Below are positions 55,601-64,000 of a DNA stretch of 64,000 nucleotides, piece after piece. The notes under the pieces are model-generated. The model made no database searches. It saw only the letters and a program-made list of their open reading frames with translations, and was not told where the DNA came from. This DNA is from Haliotis asinina. Its lineage: Eukaryota; Mollusca; Gastropoda; Lepetellida; Haliotidae. A program made the translations under genes and the position numbers. The stretch covers positions 9,345,501 to 9,409,500 of the forward strand of contig NC_090287.1 in assembly GCF_037392515.1 (NCBI RefSeq), written 5' to 3'. How positions within the stretch are numbered: position 1 is the first letter of the stretch; each line of letters starts with the position of its first letter.

Positions 55601-58600
55601 TCCTCGCCATGTTGAAGGCATTTAAGCTGGAGGATCAAATGGTGAAATTTCGTCCTCCTGCTTGGGATTTAAATGTTGTTTTAGACCATTTCCGTGACCC
55701 CATTTATGAACCTTTGGAGAAGAATTCATTTGAGAATCTTTCGAAGAAGACGGTTTTCCTTTTGGCTTTGGCCACTTCGGCAAGGGTCAGTGAGATTCAT
55801 GCTCTGGATTTATCCCATGTGAAGCTTGAACAAGCTCATAATGGCCGGGTTTATTTAGGTCTATTATGGGATTTTGTCGCCAAAAACCAGCTCCCTGGAC
55901 AACCGGACAGATTATTTTCTATCTCTCTGCTGTCATCCATTCTAGGGGCTCAGGACTCCGACGAGCTTCTTCTTTGTCAAGTGCCGGCATTGAAATTGTA
56001 CATCTCCAGGTCAGCATCGAGAAGACGGACCTGTAAAAGACTTTTCATCCTGTTTTCTTCATCAGTGAAAGGAGAGGTGTCTAGAAATACTGTGGCGCTA
56101 TGGTTACGGGCAACTATTTTGGCGACCTATGATGCGAAACACTTACCGCACCTGTCAGCCAGCAACCCGCATGAGATTCGGGCCTTAGCATCCACCATGG
56201 CTCTGCACAGAAATTGCTCTGTACCATTATGGAGGGATGTTTTTGGCGGTCCTCCACTGTGTTTGCAAACCACTACCTTCAGGATGTTGCAGTTGAAGAG
56301 ACCCGTGAAGGTCCCGGGGTAGAATAGGCCTTCAGCAACCCATGCTTGCCATAAAGGGCGACTCAGCTTGTCGTAAGAGGCGACTAACGGGATCGGGTGG
56401 TCAGGCTCGCTGACTTGGTTGGCACATGTCATCGGTTCCCAATTGCGCAGATCGATGCTCATGTTGCTGATCACTGGATTGTCTGGTCCAGACTCGATTA
56501 TTTACAGACCGCCGCCATATAGCTGGAATATTGCTGAGTGCGGCGTAAAACTAAACTCACTCACTCACTGAAGGTTTTCAGTCTTTCGGCCCGTTGGTGG
56601 TGGCCCAACAACTAACCCAACTTTCCACCCATTAGGTAATTTTAATTATATTTTCTTACCTTGGGTTTTAAGGAAGCGTATGATCTGGTGAATTTTGTTT
56701 ATCTGCCGATCTCTTTCAGAGTTTGGTTTTACTGAGGATTACTGTCTGTCTCTTGTTCCAAGCGTCAGCTAGTTTCCTTGGTCTTGGTTTTCTTCAGACA
56801 TGTTTGGTTTCCTCTTGGTTGGTCCTCCGAAGCCCGACACCACCATCCTGTCAGTCGAGTAAGTTAAAAATTTATTAAAAATCCAAATACTTAGTATTTT
56901 AGATATTTAAATAATTACCTTACCATAGGGAGGTTATGCCCACCCAATGTTGGATGTTATTCCTCCCCACTCTGGACTTCTTCAGACTTATTTCTTTTCA
57001 GTAAAAGTTAAGTTTTGGATTGTTCACGCTTGCGCGGAGAGGGAGATCACGTCACTTCCGTTCCTATACAATCGTCGATACATGAGGTAGCCATTCTGTA
57101 GAATGGCGTATCAACGGCTGTCTGATCTCTTTTAAGCAATGCTTGAGGTAATATGCATAAGCCTTATGGTAAGGTAAGTATTTAAATATCTGAAATACTT
57201 AGATTTTAATAATTTTGCTCTTAAACATGAGGATGCATTATGTATAGACGAACCTTGCAACTTATCAGTGTTGTAAGTTACTCATGAAAGAGCATTGTAA
57301 GTACTGTGAACATGAATGTTAGAAATCACTGAGGAGTTGATGACGAAGACCACTGTAAGGTGAATAATCCAAGCACCATGTTAATGTATGCTGCAAGCAA
57401 ATCATGGATGATTGCTGCAAGTCTCAAATGTATGAATGCTTTCAAAGGACAGATTATCTTTTTCTTTGACATACATCCTTGATTATTCTCTTAATTTCTT
57501 CATTATGTTCTGATCTAAAGGACATATCTTTACGTGACTGGTATGTTTTATGTTTCCAGTGCCAATTTGTCCAAGGCAGCATGGGGTGCCTTTGAGAAGA
57601 ATGGCAGCCAGCTGATGATCAGGTCCTATGAAATAGGGGTCCTCTTTCTTCCTACACATTTTGTAAGGATACCACCTGACTTTACGAAAAGATAACATCT
57701 CTTTTCAATATCATGGAGAATTCTGATTTCATATAAACCTGAAGACAAACACGATTGCAAAGAATCTAAGAGGTGTCATCAGTTGTTTACATAATGTATA
57801 TGTGTAACCGATATCCTTTGGAAAAGCTTTATCTATACCTTTGAAAATGAAGAAAAAAAGTAGGTAAAAAAAGAGTGGTCACAGACCCCTTGAGCATTAT
57901 GTTTGATGAATGAAATAATATTCACGTGAACTAAAGTTATAATCTGTATAAACAAGGTTTTGATGAAGTTGTTTCACCAGACACAAAGATATTTTGGTGT
58001 TGCTTCACTATTTAAACAGATTTCTTGTAGAATTCAGTTTCTCACAATACTGATGGATGTCTGTCAACTGGAAATTAAGTGTTTCCACACAAGGTAGCTA
58101 CAGTATGGTTGTTTATTGCACTATTGTCTTCATAAAATGTGGAGTTTACTTTATGCAATGAGATTTTAAAAAATCATAGAATTAAATATGTTCAATTCTG
58201 TCATCAAGGGTTGTGAGACATTTCCAGCAACGAGTGATGCACAGGAAGCAGTTGCACGAAGTGATGAGGTGGTGTTTCCTCTACCATATGACCTGCCTCT
58301 CACTCCATATGTCAAAGGAGGTATGTGTGTTGTTCCATAGGCTACTCAACACTAACAGTTAAGTTACGACATAATGGATTTAACATATCAGTTATAACTT
58401 GGCATGGGTGAAAGGCTTGAGTTATGTATTTCCTGCTTCAGTATTGATAGGGAACATGCCAAGAATGACAGAGTTAAGTCTGACCTTCAGTATTCAATCA
58501 GCCATACATTTTCTCCATGTGCATGTGAAATCATTATCATTATGTTACTGGTGTCGCAAACATGATGGCACAAAATCAAGGAAAAACCTATTGATGGACA

Positions 58601-58861
58601 TAACAGGTTGTTGGAGAGTTAACTCTTCACTAGTACAAACTGTCAGGCTCTTTCTGTTGGTCTTCTTGTCTTTCAGCTTGTCATTTCTAGACTGTAGCAT
58701 TTATCTTCCTGTTAGCTGTTTGTTACATAAAGCATCTGTTGATATATACCAGTTGTATTGATAATCTCTGCTTTTCACTTGTAGACCGTCCATGGATGAT
58801 GGATGTGCCATGTGTCCGTGCTCCAGACACTAACGGCAACATGTGGTGTCCTCCACTGTAG
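42279..58861 (+). CDS. TDP1: TDP1, tyrosyl-DNA phosphodiesterase 1 with PBZ finger
   Basis: Phospholipase-D-superfamily repair enzyme that removes topoisomerase I peptides from 3' DNA ends. Seventeen coding exons: 42279-42329, 43334-44168, 44260-44286, 44438-44611, 46766-46809, 47599-47654, 48024-48120, 48766-48800, 49404-49496, 49959-50141, 50446-50524, 50832-51008, 52133-52248, 52558-52665, 57560-57662, 58209-58320, 58785-58861. All phases agree; 788 residues versus 608 in human, the excess being N-terminal. Catalytic HKN motifs are intact: His439, Lys441, Asn459 and His671, Lys673, Asn694 (human His263/Lys265/Asn283 and His493/Lys495/Asn516). Residues 275-296 form a PBZ-type C-x5-C-x6-H-x5-H finger, absent from human TDP1, preceded by three SDSD-type motifs (46-51, 113-118, 225-230). 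Intron 14 contains a DIRS-type fossil. Confidence 0.97.
42330..43333. other. TDP1 intron 1
   Basis: AT-rich; short purine-rich direct repeats (caaaagggc, gaaaag) near 42837-42890 and cacatttcccc-type repeats near 43130-43190. Nothing else recognised. Confidence 0.5.
43334..44168 (+). CDS. TDP1: TDP1 exon 2 (disordered N-terminus and PBZ finger)
   Basis: 835 bases, phase 0 in, 1 out. Ser/Lys/Asp-rich and probably disordered, with [23 protein letters not shown] and [12 protein letters not shown], and a KKRK-type basic stretch ([17 protein letters not shown]) suited to nuclear import. Ends in [21 protein letters not shown], the PBZ finger. Confidence 0.95.
44260..44286 (+). CDS. TDP1: TDP1 micro-exon 3
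   Basis: 27 bases in phase 1: (G)VADPGENGK. Acceptor ttcacag and donor GTGAGG. Supported only by phase and splice sites; skipping it would keep the frame, so it may be alternative. Confidence 0.6.
44438..44611 (+). CDS. TDP1: TDP1 exon 4
   Basis: Phase 1 in and out. Encodes [20 protein letters not shown], then NEYGSINIK; aligns with human DMLDKGNPFQFYLTRVSG, the start of the catalytic core. Confidence 0.95.
44716..46065 (+). repeat. Dispersed repeat, copy with long internal part
   Basis: Outer blocks match 61319-61865: cagattctgatacct, ttgaaaaatgatg-type, gacaatatgcaatacac, cttataattttgtttattt and gtggtaattgtgctta. The internal ~750 bases (45195-45940) are absent from the other copy. No ORF. 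Confidence 0.7.
45582..45690. repeat. Large hairpin with TTTTRCTGTATATGATG arms
   Basis: ttttattgtatatgatgcta then cgttttggtatggattctta is complementary to the segment 45647-45690; arms of ~43 bases with few mismatches around a ~20-base loop. The motif aaaacgtcgcatcatata repeats directly after it. Confidence 0.75.
46250..46420 (-). repeat. Dispersed repeat, copy B
   Basis: Inverted partner of 22130-22318: agacaggggccataggccat, ttactattgatacaa, aattcaggaaatggc and aataatcctgaaaatggccc. Confidence 0.75.
46651..46694. repeat. (CTGT)n microsatellite
   Basis: About eleven units in TDP1 intron 4. Confidence 0.95.
46766..46809 (+). CDS. TDP1: TDP1 exon 5
   Basis: Phase 1 in, 0 out: [15 protein letters not shown], matching human DILSPLFGTLVSSAQ. 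Confidence 0.93.
46921..46967 (+). repeat. SINE 3' tail fragment
   Basis: tcactgaaatattgccagta then aaactctaaacgcactcac; a decayed copy of the shared core and tail. Confidence 0.6.
47599..47654 (+). CDS. TDP1: TDP1 exon 6
   Basis: [19 protein letters not shown], phase 0 in, 2 out; aligns with human FNYCFDVDWLVKQYPPEFR. Confidence 0.96.
48024..48120 (+). CDS. TDP1: TDP1 exon 7
   Basis: [20 protein letters not shown], then [12 protein letters not shown]; phase 2 in, 0 out. Confidence 0.96.
48390..48513 (+). repeat. Type-1 SINE 3' part
   Basis: gttgatcattggattatcag, gattctattatttatagac, tggaatattgttgagtgtgg and a degenerate tail, in TDP1 intron 7. Confidence 0.8.
48766..48800 (+). CDS. TDP1: TDP1 exon 8 (first catalytic His)
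   Basis: [12 protein letters not shown] split after the second base of Thr440. His439, the nucleophile of motif 1, is here; Lys441 is in the next exon. Confidence 0.96.
48838..48975 (+). repeat. Possible third SINE family
   Basis: gtgtttagtataatggttaa (A box-like) and a body catatggctgaaacattcct gagggcgttgtaaaac resembling a central domain found in molluscan SINEs. No tail or target duplication found. Confidence 0.5.
49404..49496 (+). CDS. TDP1: TDP1 exon 9
   Basis: [20 protein letters not shown], then [11 protein letters not shown]. Lys441 and Asn459 complete the first HKN motif. Confidence 0.96.
49959..50141 (+). CDS. TDP1: TDP1 exon 10
   Basis: [47 protein letters not shown]; phase 2 in and out. 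Confidence 0.95.
50446..50524 (+). CDS. TDP1: TDP1 exon 11
   Basis: [26 protein letters not shown]; aligns with human [20 protein letters not shown]. Confidence 0.95.
50832..51008 (+). CDS. TDP1: TDP1 exon 12
   Basis: Fifty-nine codons in phase 0: [20 protein letters not shown] (human WPVVGQFSSVGSLG), ending in TTKANMTL before a GTAGGG donor. Confidence 0.95.
51254..51519. mobile_element. MITE-like element with AGGGCTTGATTTAA ends
   Basis: Left end agggcttgatttaa and right end taaattgagccct are near-complementary; inner gcaccaggtgcaa-type words (ccaggtgcaacct, ttgcacctagtgcaa) also pair. No ORF. Confidence 0.65.
51781..51868 (+). other. G-rich tract, possible G-quadruplex
   Basis: Several runs of three or more G (ggtggggtgtttgggg and gggttgggggtggtgg) on the coding strand of TDP1, inside intron 12. 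Structure is inference. Confidence 0.5.
52133..52248 (+). CDS. TDP1: TDP1 exon 13
   Basis: [20 protein letters not shown], then [18 protein letters not shown]; phase 0 in, 2 out. Confidence 0.96.
52256..52467 (+). repeat. Diverged type-1 SINE
   Basis: gtcataagaggcgaataaat matches the head block and agctggaatattgataaatg plus aaaactaaactcgctcactc the core and tail. The middle is not recognisable. Confidence 0.65.
52558..52665 (+). CDS. TDP1: TDP1 exon 14 (second catalytic His/Lys)
   Basis: [20 protein letters not shown], then [15 protein letters not shown]. His671 and Lys673 of the second HKN motif. The following intron is 4.9 kb and carries a DIRS-type insertion. Confidence 0.96.
52729..52907 (+). 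repeat. Left inverted terminal repeat of the DIRS-type element
   Basis: Begins ttaccttaccatagggctta and runs through catgtattgacaattgtata and gaacggaagtgacgtgatct; complementary to 57002-57177. Confidence 0.93.
56301..56573 (+). mobile_element. Type-1 SINE, full length, nested in the DIRS-type element
   Basis: Head acccgtgaaggtcccggggt, agaataggccttcagcaacc; body taagaggcgactaacgggat, ggtcaggctcgctgacttgg, tcggttcccaattgcgcaga and gatcactggattgtctggtc; core agctggaatattgctgagtg and tail actcactcactca. The best preserved copy in the window, so the youngest. A short tgaag flanks both sides. Confidence 0.92.
57002..57177 (-). repeat. Right inverted terminal repeat of the DIRS-type element
   Basis: Complement of the left repeat, ending ataagccttatggtaaggta. 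Confidence 0.93.
57560..57662 (+). CDS. TDP1: TDP1 exon 15 (second catalytic Asn)
   Basis: [20 protein letters not shown], then [15 protein letters not shown]. Asn694 closes the second HKN motif; near identical to human [20 protein letters not shown]. Confidence 0.97.
57663..58208. other. TDP1 intron 15
   Basis: 545 bases of AT-rich sequence; no repeat or exon recognised. Confidence 0.6.
58209..58320 (+). CDS. TDP1: TDP1 exon 16
   Basis: Phase 0 in, 1 out: [25 protein letters not shown]; human has MATFPVPYDLPPELY here. Confidence 0.95.
58785..58861 (+). CDS. TDP1: TDP1 exon 17 (C-terminus)
   Basis: [25 protein letters not shown] and TAG; human ends KAPDTHGNMWVPS. Confidence 0.97.
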
Positions 58862-59920
58862 ACAACTCCAGACACTGAACTTTCTGTAGTCATCCTGTTC
58901 AAATGACTCTTCCATGGTAATCATGCTCCTGAACCAAGTGACAACTTCTGTTAAGCCATCTCTTTTTATTATGCTCTAGTAATGAATGATTGCATGAGTT
59001 AACCCTTCTACAGTTATCATGCTTCAGGAACAACTAAGACTCAGCTACAGACATGTTAGTATGTCTTCCACAGTGGGGCTGACTGAAACAACCCTCCCAC
59101 AGAAAATGACCTCTTCAGGGTTTGTGATAAAGGCCACTTACAAATAATATTGACAACATTGTATTACTCTTGCTGTAGAGATGGCCTTTGTCATATGAAC
59201 TTTTTGTCTGTGGAAATGGAAAGTCGAAGCTGCAATTGATTTGTTTACTGGCTATACACTGTGTAAATGCATATTTTTTAGAAAAGAAAAAAAAACGAAG
59301 ACAAAATGGCAAAAGGTTAATCTATTGTACAGTCTCAGTTTGTCATTTCTTTCATTTTCACATGTACATATGTCATTGTATATGTATACATGGTAGGTGT
59401 ATATACTGAGAGCTCTTGTCACTAGTTTTGGGACTGAGTATGTTTTCGGTCCGATACCAAAATCATTTGTGTATACTGGCGCTGAAGCTGAACTAAGTAT
59501 TATTGTGCAATACAATTTTATTGTGAAGGAATGCTGTACATTTCCAAGCGTTTTAGTTCTGCCAAGTAAGGATTGATTTTATGAAGATTGTTTTAATTCT
59601 GTTTACTTAAGTTTAAGTGATTTATGTCAAAAGATTGAGCAGAACATTATTCTTAAATATTTTACCATTAGTATGTATTTCCTTTGTCAAGACATATTGG
59701 ATTTAACATTTGACAGTGATTGGATATGAACTTTTTAAGGCTTTTCTGCACCAGAAAAGAGCCAAACAATCTTGGATTTACACATCAGTTTATCATCAGT
59801 GTTAAAGACAAAACCACTATAAATATTGTCAGCAAATAGCATGAATATCTTTTCATTAAGATAGAACTCAATTTATCAACATTTATTGAAAGTACATGCA
59901 ATAAAATATTTGACGTTTAA
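58862..59920 (+). other. TDP1 3' UTR (inferred)
   Basis: No long repeat up to an AATAAA at 59900-59905, ~1 kb after the stop codon. Extent is inferred from that signal only. Confidence 0.5.
59900..59905 (+). promoter_or_regulatory. Possible TDP1 poly(A) signal
   Basis: AATAAA in an AT-rich context (gcaataaaatatttgacgtt). Confidence 0.45.
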
Positions 59921-60249
59921 AATGCTTCAGTTTTTGTTCGATGGTCCATGCCATGATGAAGCACGGTTTACTACCTCTGTGGCCTATGAGATAGTAATTG
60001 ATCCTCCTGATCTTTTCTGTATTGGCATATGGTCATGTTGTGTTTCCATGAGTGGTTCTTCTATGGAGTATGCCATGACTGATAAGGTGTTGGCTCATTA
60101 ACACTGTATTTGATTGACCTTGTTTCACACATTTATAGAATTGTATGAGGGGTTGTTAAGCAAATGCATAAGAAATCCATAGAAAAGAAACAAAAGTAAA
60201 TGTTTCATACATCTATTTTCTGATTTCATAGGAGAGGTCTCATGCTGAA

Positions 60250-61317
60250 CTCATACATACACATATACATATAAATACACATACACAAACACATAGACAT
60301 ACACATTTACATACACATATACATACACATACACACATACATATACACACATATACATACACACATACATATACACCCATATACATATACATACACATAC
60401 ATATATACATATACACACATATACATACACACATACATATACACACATATACATACACACATACATATACACACATATACATATACACCCATATACATAC
60501 ACATATACATACACATACATATACACACATATACATATACATATACACACATATACATACACACATACATATACACACATACATATACACACATATACAT
60601 ACACATATACATATACACACATATACATATACACACATACATATACATACACACATACATATACACACATACATATACACACATATACATACACATACAT
60701 ATACACACATATACATACACATATACATATACACACATATACATACACACATACATATACACACATATACATACACATATACATATACACACATACATAT
60801 ACACACATATACATATACACACATATACATATACACACATATACATACGCATATACATATACACACATACATATACACACATATACATACACATATACAT
60901 ATACACACATACATATACACACATATACATATACACACATATACATATACACACATATACATATACACACATATACATACACATATACATATACACACAT
61001 ACATATACACATATACATATACACACATATACATATACACACATATACATACACATATACATATACACACATATACATACACATATACATATACACACAT
61101 ACATATACACACATATACATACGCATATACATATACACACATACATATACACACATATACATACACATATACATATACACACATACATATACACACATAT
61201 ACATACGCATATACATATACACGCATATACATATACATATACACACATATACACACATATACATACACATATACATTCACATATACATACACATACACAC
61301 ATACACACATACACATA
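60250..61317. repeat. ACACATATACAT-type satellite, ~1.07 kb
   Basis: Nested 6- and 12-base units of acacatatacat and acatacacat. Purines and pyrimidines alternate almost without interruption. Three long minus-strand ORFs of 341-360 codons (Cys/Val/Tyr/Met only) are artefacts. Confidence 0.97.
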
Positions 61318-61318
61318 C

Positions 61319-61865
61319 ACAACTTCGCAGATTCTGATACCTTTCAGTATGCACTTGCCGAAACAAATCATCAAAAATGCCAATTCAACCTATAAAGTTG
61401 AAAAAACATGATGGAAAAAAAGCAAGCGAAGTCGGAGTTCAAACAATTCACCAATTTACCCCAAGCACTAGTGGGAAAAGTGGTTACAAGAGCTATGCTG
61501 CGCTGCATTCATAATGCAGGTTAGGTTGAAACAGTATGCCTGTATGAGCAGTAGTCTAATCTTGGTTGTGTACACAGACAAGTAAATAATCTACTCATTA
61601 CATAAAAAACATATTGACTGTGATGAGCAGACTCTGTCACAGAGAAAACTCAAATTCTAGTTTATTGACACTTATATGTCTGCCAGCCTGTTTGCTAATG
61701 ACAATATGCAATACACGACTTCAATGGGTTTGGTATCGTGGCTGCTTCGTATATGTATAAAATATTGCACATTTGATTTGTGATTATGAGCTTATAATTT
61801 TCTTTGTTTTTTTCCACAATCACCAATGCATTTTATATATCATGAACAAGTGACAACTGTGCTTT
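61319..61865 (+). repeat. Dispersed repeat, short copy
   Basis: Starts at the edge of the satellite with acaacttcgcagattctgat acc and matches the outer blocks of 44716-46065 (gacaatatgcaatacacgac, cttataattttctttg, caagtgacaactgtgctt). Confidence 0.7.
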
Positions 61866-63170
61866 AATTATGTTTGATTTTTTCGGTTGCTTGTGACCTT
61901 TAATTATACCCCGTTAACACCTAGTTAATTAAGCACTAATAAACGTGACCCATTCACACCTCGTTGATTGAAAGTGGTATTCAATTTTCACTCTGTCCAT
62001 GAAATGTGACGGTGTGATGGAGATGGAGTGCCACAGAGGGAAGACACGATAACATCATCTACTATAGACTCATGTCACACATTTTTATTTGAGGTCCTAG
62101 AATTGTCATGATCGAGAATATTGCAGCTATATCTGTAATTAAATAGGCTTGGCAAGACAGGCTCGTGTGGAAACAGGGATGTGATTGCCACACATTTCAT
62201 GCAGACCGTTATCCTCATGAGTCAAAAGTCATGGCATAACGCACTGTGTGGTTATATTTCCTATTTGAGTCTCGACAGAAACCATCAGTTTTTGTATAAA
62301 ACATCAATAAATATCCGCAAGAATTATCCGTGCGCTTATGATAACAGTAATACTCATTACACGTCATTAAAAGTCTATAAAATAAATTGACGTTGTTTTT
62401 CAAAACAAGGAAAATTCATTTCGTTAATGAGTAATTCTTTTGATTTGATCTAACTTTATAGTTTCGATATTTGAAAATATATCCGATCAGATTCAATACC
62501 GGGTTGCCTCCCTTAGAGCACACGCCTGCTAGCTCCCTTCACGTGCGTGACACTTTCGTTACTTTAGCAGTGTGGAGAATCTATCGCTGTGAGGAGCTTG
62601 ACTTGTCATCCCGCAGGCATGATGTCCCGAGCAGCAACAATATTGTCACAACATGCACATTGTGGAAAATAGTTTGTGTACAGATGCTATACATGTTCAA
62701 GCACGCAACTACGGAATAATGCCAATACCACTCGAAGATCTATTTGGGTATTGGAAGAAAGACTGATTAAGCACATTATGCACTGCTTCACCCAAAATGA
62801 AAATGGCGGTAATTGTGAACCGGTGAACCTGCAGATATCAAACTAAACACTTTTGACATCACACACATCGATCTCAATGTCGATTAGTGATTTGGATATA
62901 CATCCTAGAATTATTGGATCATTACAAAAAGGTAACGCAGCGATGACAATTATTTTTCTCGTTCGACTGACCAAATGAACACGTCCCATTTTAGCTGAGA
63001 GCCGCGATGCGGTCCTATATATGAGAACTTATTTTGTTATTGTTTCAATGAATATGATGAATAATGCATCACCCGCTGACTTCCTATTGTATTTGTTGCC
63101 CATATTCATAGATCCATTGCAGTCCAATATATTATTATTGGTAATTTCATTGTTTTGACTGGGTGCAGGC
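61866..63170. other. Downstream intergenic sequence
   Basis: No conserved ORF, repeat family or RNA gene recognised. An 82-codon open stretch at 62471-62719 has no family features. Confidence 0.5.
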
Positions 63171-63809
63171 TAAAACGTCACAGTTTGGACAGAACGGAAC
63201 CTTCCCTTCATGAAAACGGCTACAAATGTTATGCCGAAAACGTCACCATATACAATTTAAAAAAGGATGAACATTGATATGATGACTTTATTGTATTGAG
63301 AACTTTGGATAAACATTTAAAGTTTTGTAAATAGACTGTGAAATAAAAACATATATATTAGGTAAGTAGACTTTATTGGATTGTGAACTTTGGATGAACA
63401 CTGATATGATCACTTTAGTGTTTCGTAAATAGACTTTGTGAAATTAAAACATATATCTTACCTAAATATAAATAAAAAAATATATCCGGTAAGTATGCCC
63501 ATCAACATTCAACATTCACCAGAACACTCACCAATACTGCAAGCATTGGAAAGTGTTTCCTAAGTTGCTTGCATTATGTTTAGATAATAAATGTCTACTC
63601 GGCCGACAATGATTGGAAAGTGCTTTTCATACCCAAGCTGCTTGCAGTTTGTTTAGATAATAAATGTGTCTACTCTGCCAACAATGATTGGAAAGTGCTT
63701 CTCATACCCAAGCTGCTAAACATCTAAACATTACAAACAATTAAACAATAAAGTCAACATAATAATAAAGTCAATATGACAATGTTTGATATATGGTGAC
63801 GTTTTAGCC
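63171..63809. mobile_element. Candidate TIR element (GGCTAAAACGTCAC ends)
   Basis: ggctaaaacgtcac (63171-63184) and its perfect complement gtgacgttttagcc (63796-63809) bound 639 bases holding internal direct repeats (ctttgtgaaattaaaacata-type, and a ~77-base repeat at 63535-63715). No target duplication or ORF; tentative. Confidence 0.45.
63535..63715. repeat. ~77-base tandem repeat, 2.4 copies
   Basis: tgattggaaagtgctt and gtttagataataaatgt recur three and two times, with cataccc aagctgct between them. Confidence 0.8.
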
Positions 63810-64000
63810 CATTAATCACAGCCGTTTTCGCCAATTTGGTGCCGTTTTCACCAAACGATTTTGGTGCCATTCTGCTGTGGTGCCGTTTTAGCTATAACCC
63901 GTTTTGACTCACGTTGACTATGAGATATCATTTGTCTGAGTGTACCATTAAGACAAAGCAATTATATGCCAGGAAAGACTTAAGTTTGGTAACTGCTCTA
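63810..64000. other. Window end, GCCGTTTT-rich
   Basis: Repeated ggtgccgttttagc/caccaaa words suggest the edge of another repeat; no gene seen. Confidence 0.4.

Larger units (their letters stand above)
52729..57212 (+). mobile_element. DIRS-type tyrosine-recombinase retroelement (fossil)
   Basis: Inverted terminal repeats at 52729-52907 and 57002-57177 enclose a body less AT-rich than its surroundings. A segment at 56888-56931 is complementary to the outer right end (57161-57212), the internal complementary region typical of DIRS. Parts: a gag-like region (~53340-55070) with a Cys/His-bearing start ([19 protein letters not shown]), a short stretch like the tail of the polymerase region, and a tyrosine recombinase (~55590-56300) with recognisable Arg and HxxR boxes. 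A reverse-transcriptase core is not recognised. It is broken, with several breaks. The two repeats differ at roughly 11 of ~160 bases by eye, so the insertion is moderately old. A type-1 SINE later inserted near its 3' end. Same orientation as TDP1, within intron 14. Confidence 0.85.

Noticed and set aside
53338-56322. A host gene inside TDP1 intron 14
   Set aside because: The ORFs lie between inverted terminal repeats and include a DIRS-type tyrosine recombinase; this is a mobile-element fossil, not a host gene.
60240-61383. Three overlapping minus-strand ORFs of 341-360 codons
   Set aside because: Pure translation of the AC/AT satellite: only Cys, Val, Tyr, Met, Ile and a few others in all three frames, no domain, no splice or promoter context.
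62471-62719. 82-codon ORF near the right end
   Set aside because: No recognisable motif, no neighbouring exons with matching phase, ordinary composition for chance ORFs here.

Overview
The window is animal nuclear DNA: intron-rich, AT-rich, packed with short interspersed repeats. A recurrent repeat ending in a gGCGTAAAACTAAACTCACTCACTCA-type tail is the one I know from abalone (Haliotis) genomes, so a vetigastropod mollusc is the most likely source. That is recognition from memory, not a search.

Four conserved protein genes could be assembled exon by exon with consistent splice phases, in alternating orientation. (1) ERO1, the ER disulfide oxidase, minus strand, 449-27916; its 3' part leaves the window at the left edge. 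(2) NDUFAF7, the mitochondrial arginine methyltransferase for complex I assembly, plus strand, about 28343-36210. (3) B9D2, a ciliary transition-zone protein, minus strand, 37714-41119. (4) TDP1, tyrosyl-DNA phosphodiesterase 1, plus strand, 42279-58861. ERO1/NDUFAF7 and B9D2/TDP1 are head-to-head pairs, each with a CCGGAAGTT (ETS-type) site in the shared upstream region; NDUFAF7 and B9D2 converge. The four genes do not form one pathway (ER folding, mitochondria, cilium, DNA repair).

The introns hold the rest: three or more SINE-like families, two copies of a long-inverted-repeat element with 9-10 bp target duplications (one interrupted by a mariner), a DIRS-type tyrosine-recombinase retroelement fossil in TDP1 intron 14, foldback/MITE-like hairpins, and minisatellites at 9.46-10.58, 11.87-12.44, 31.48-31.71, 35.30-35.69 and 60.25-61.32 kb. 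From about 58.9 kb to the end there is TDP1 3' UTR and then repeat-rich DNA without a recognisable gene.

The points most worth attention are the TDP1 N-terminus (a complete PBZ-type zinc finger preceded by three SDSD-type acidic motifs), the minisatellite in NDUFAF7 intron 4 that carries pieces identical to that gene's exons 8 and 9, the nested mariner, and the 179-bp higher-order minisatellite. I see no sign of a wholly new multi-gene system.
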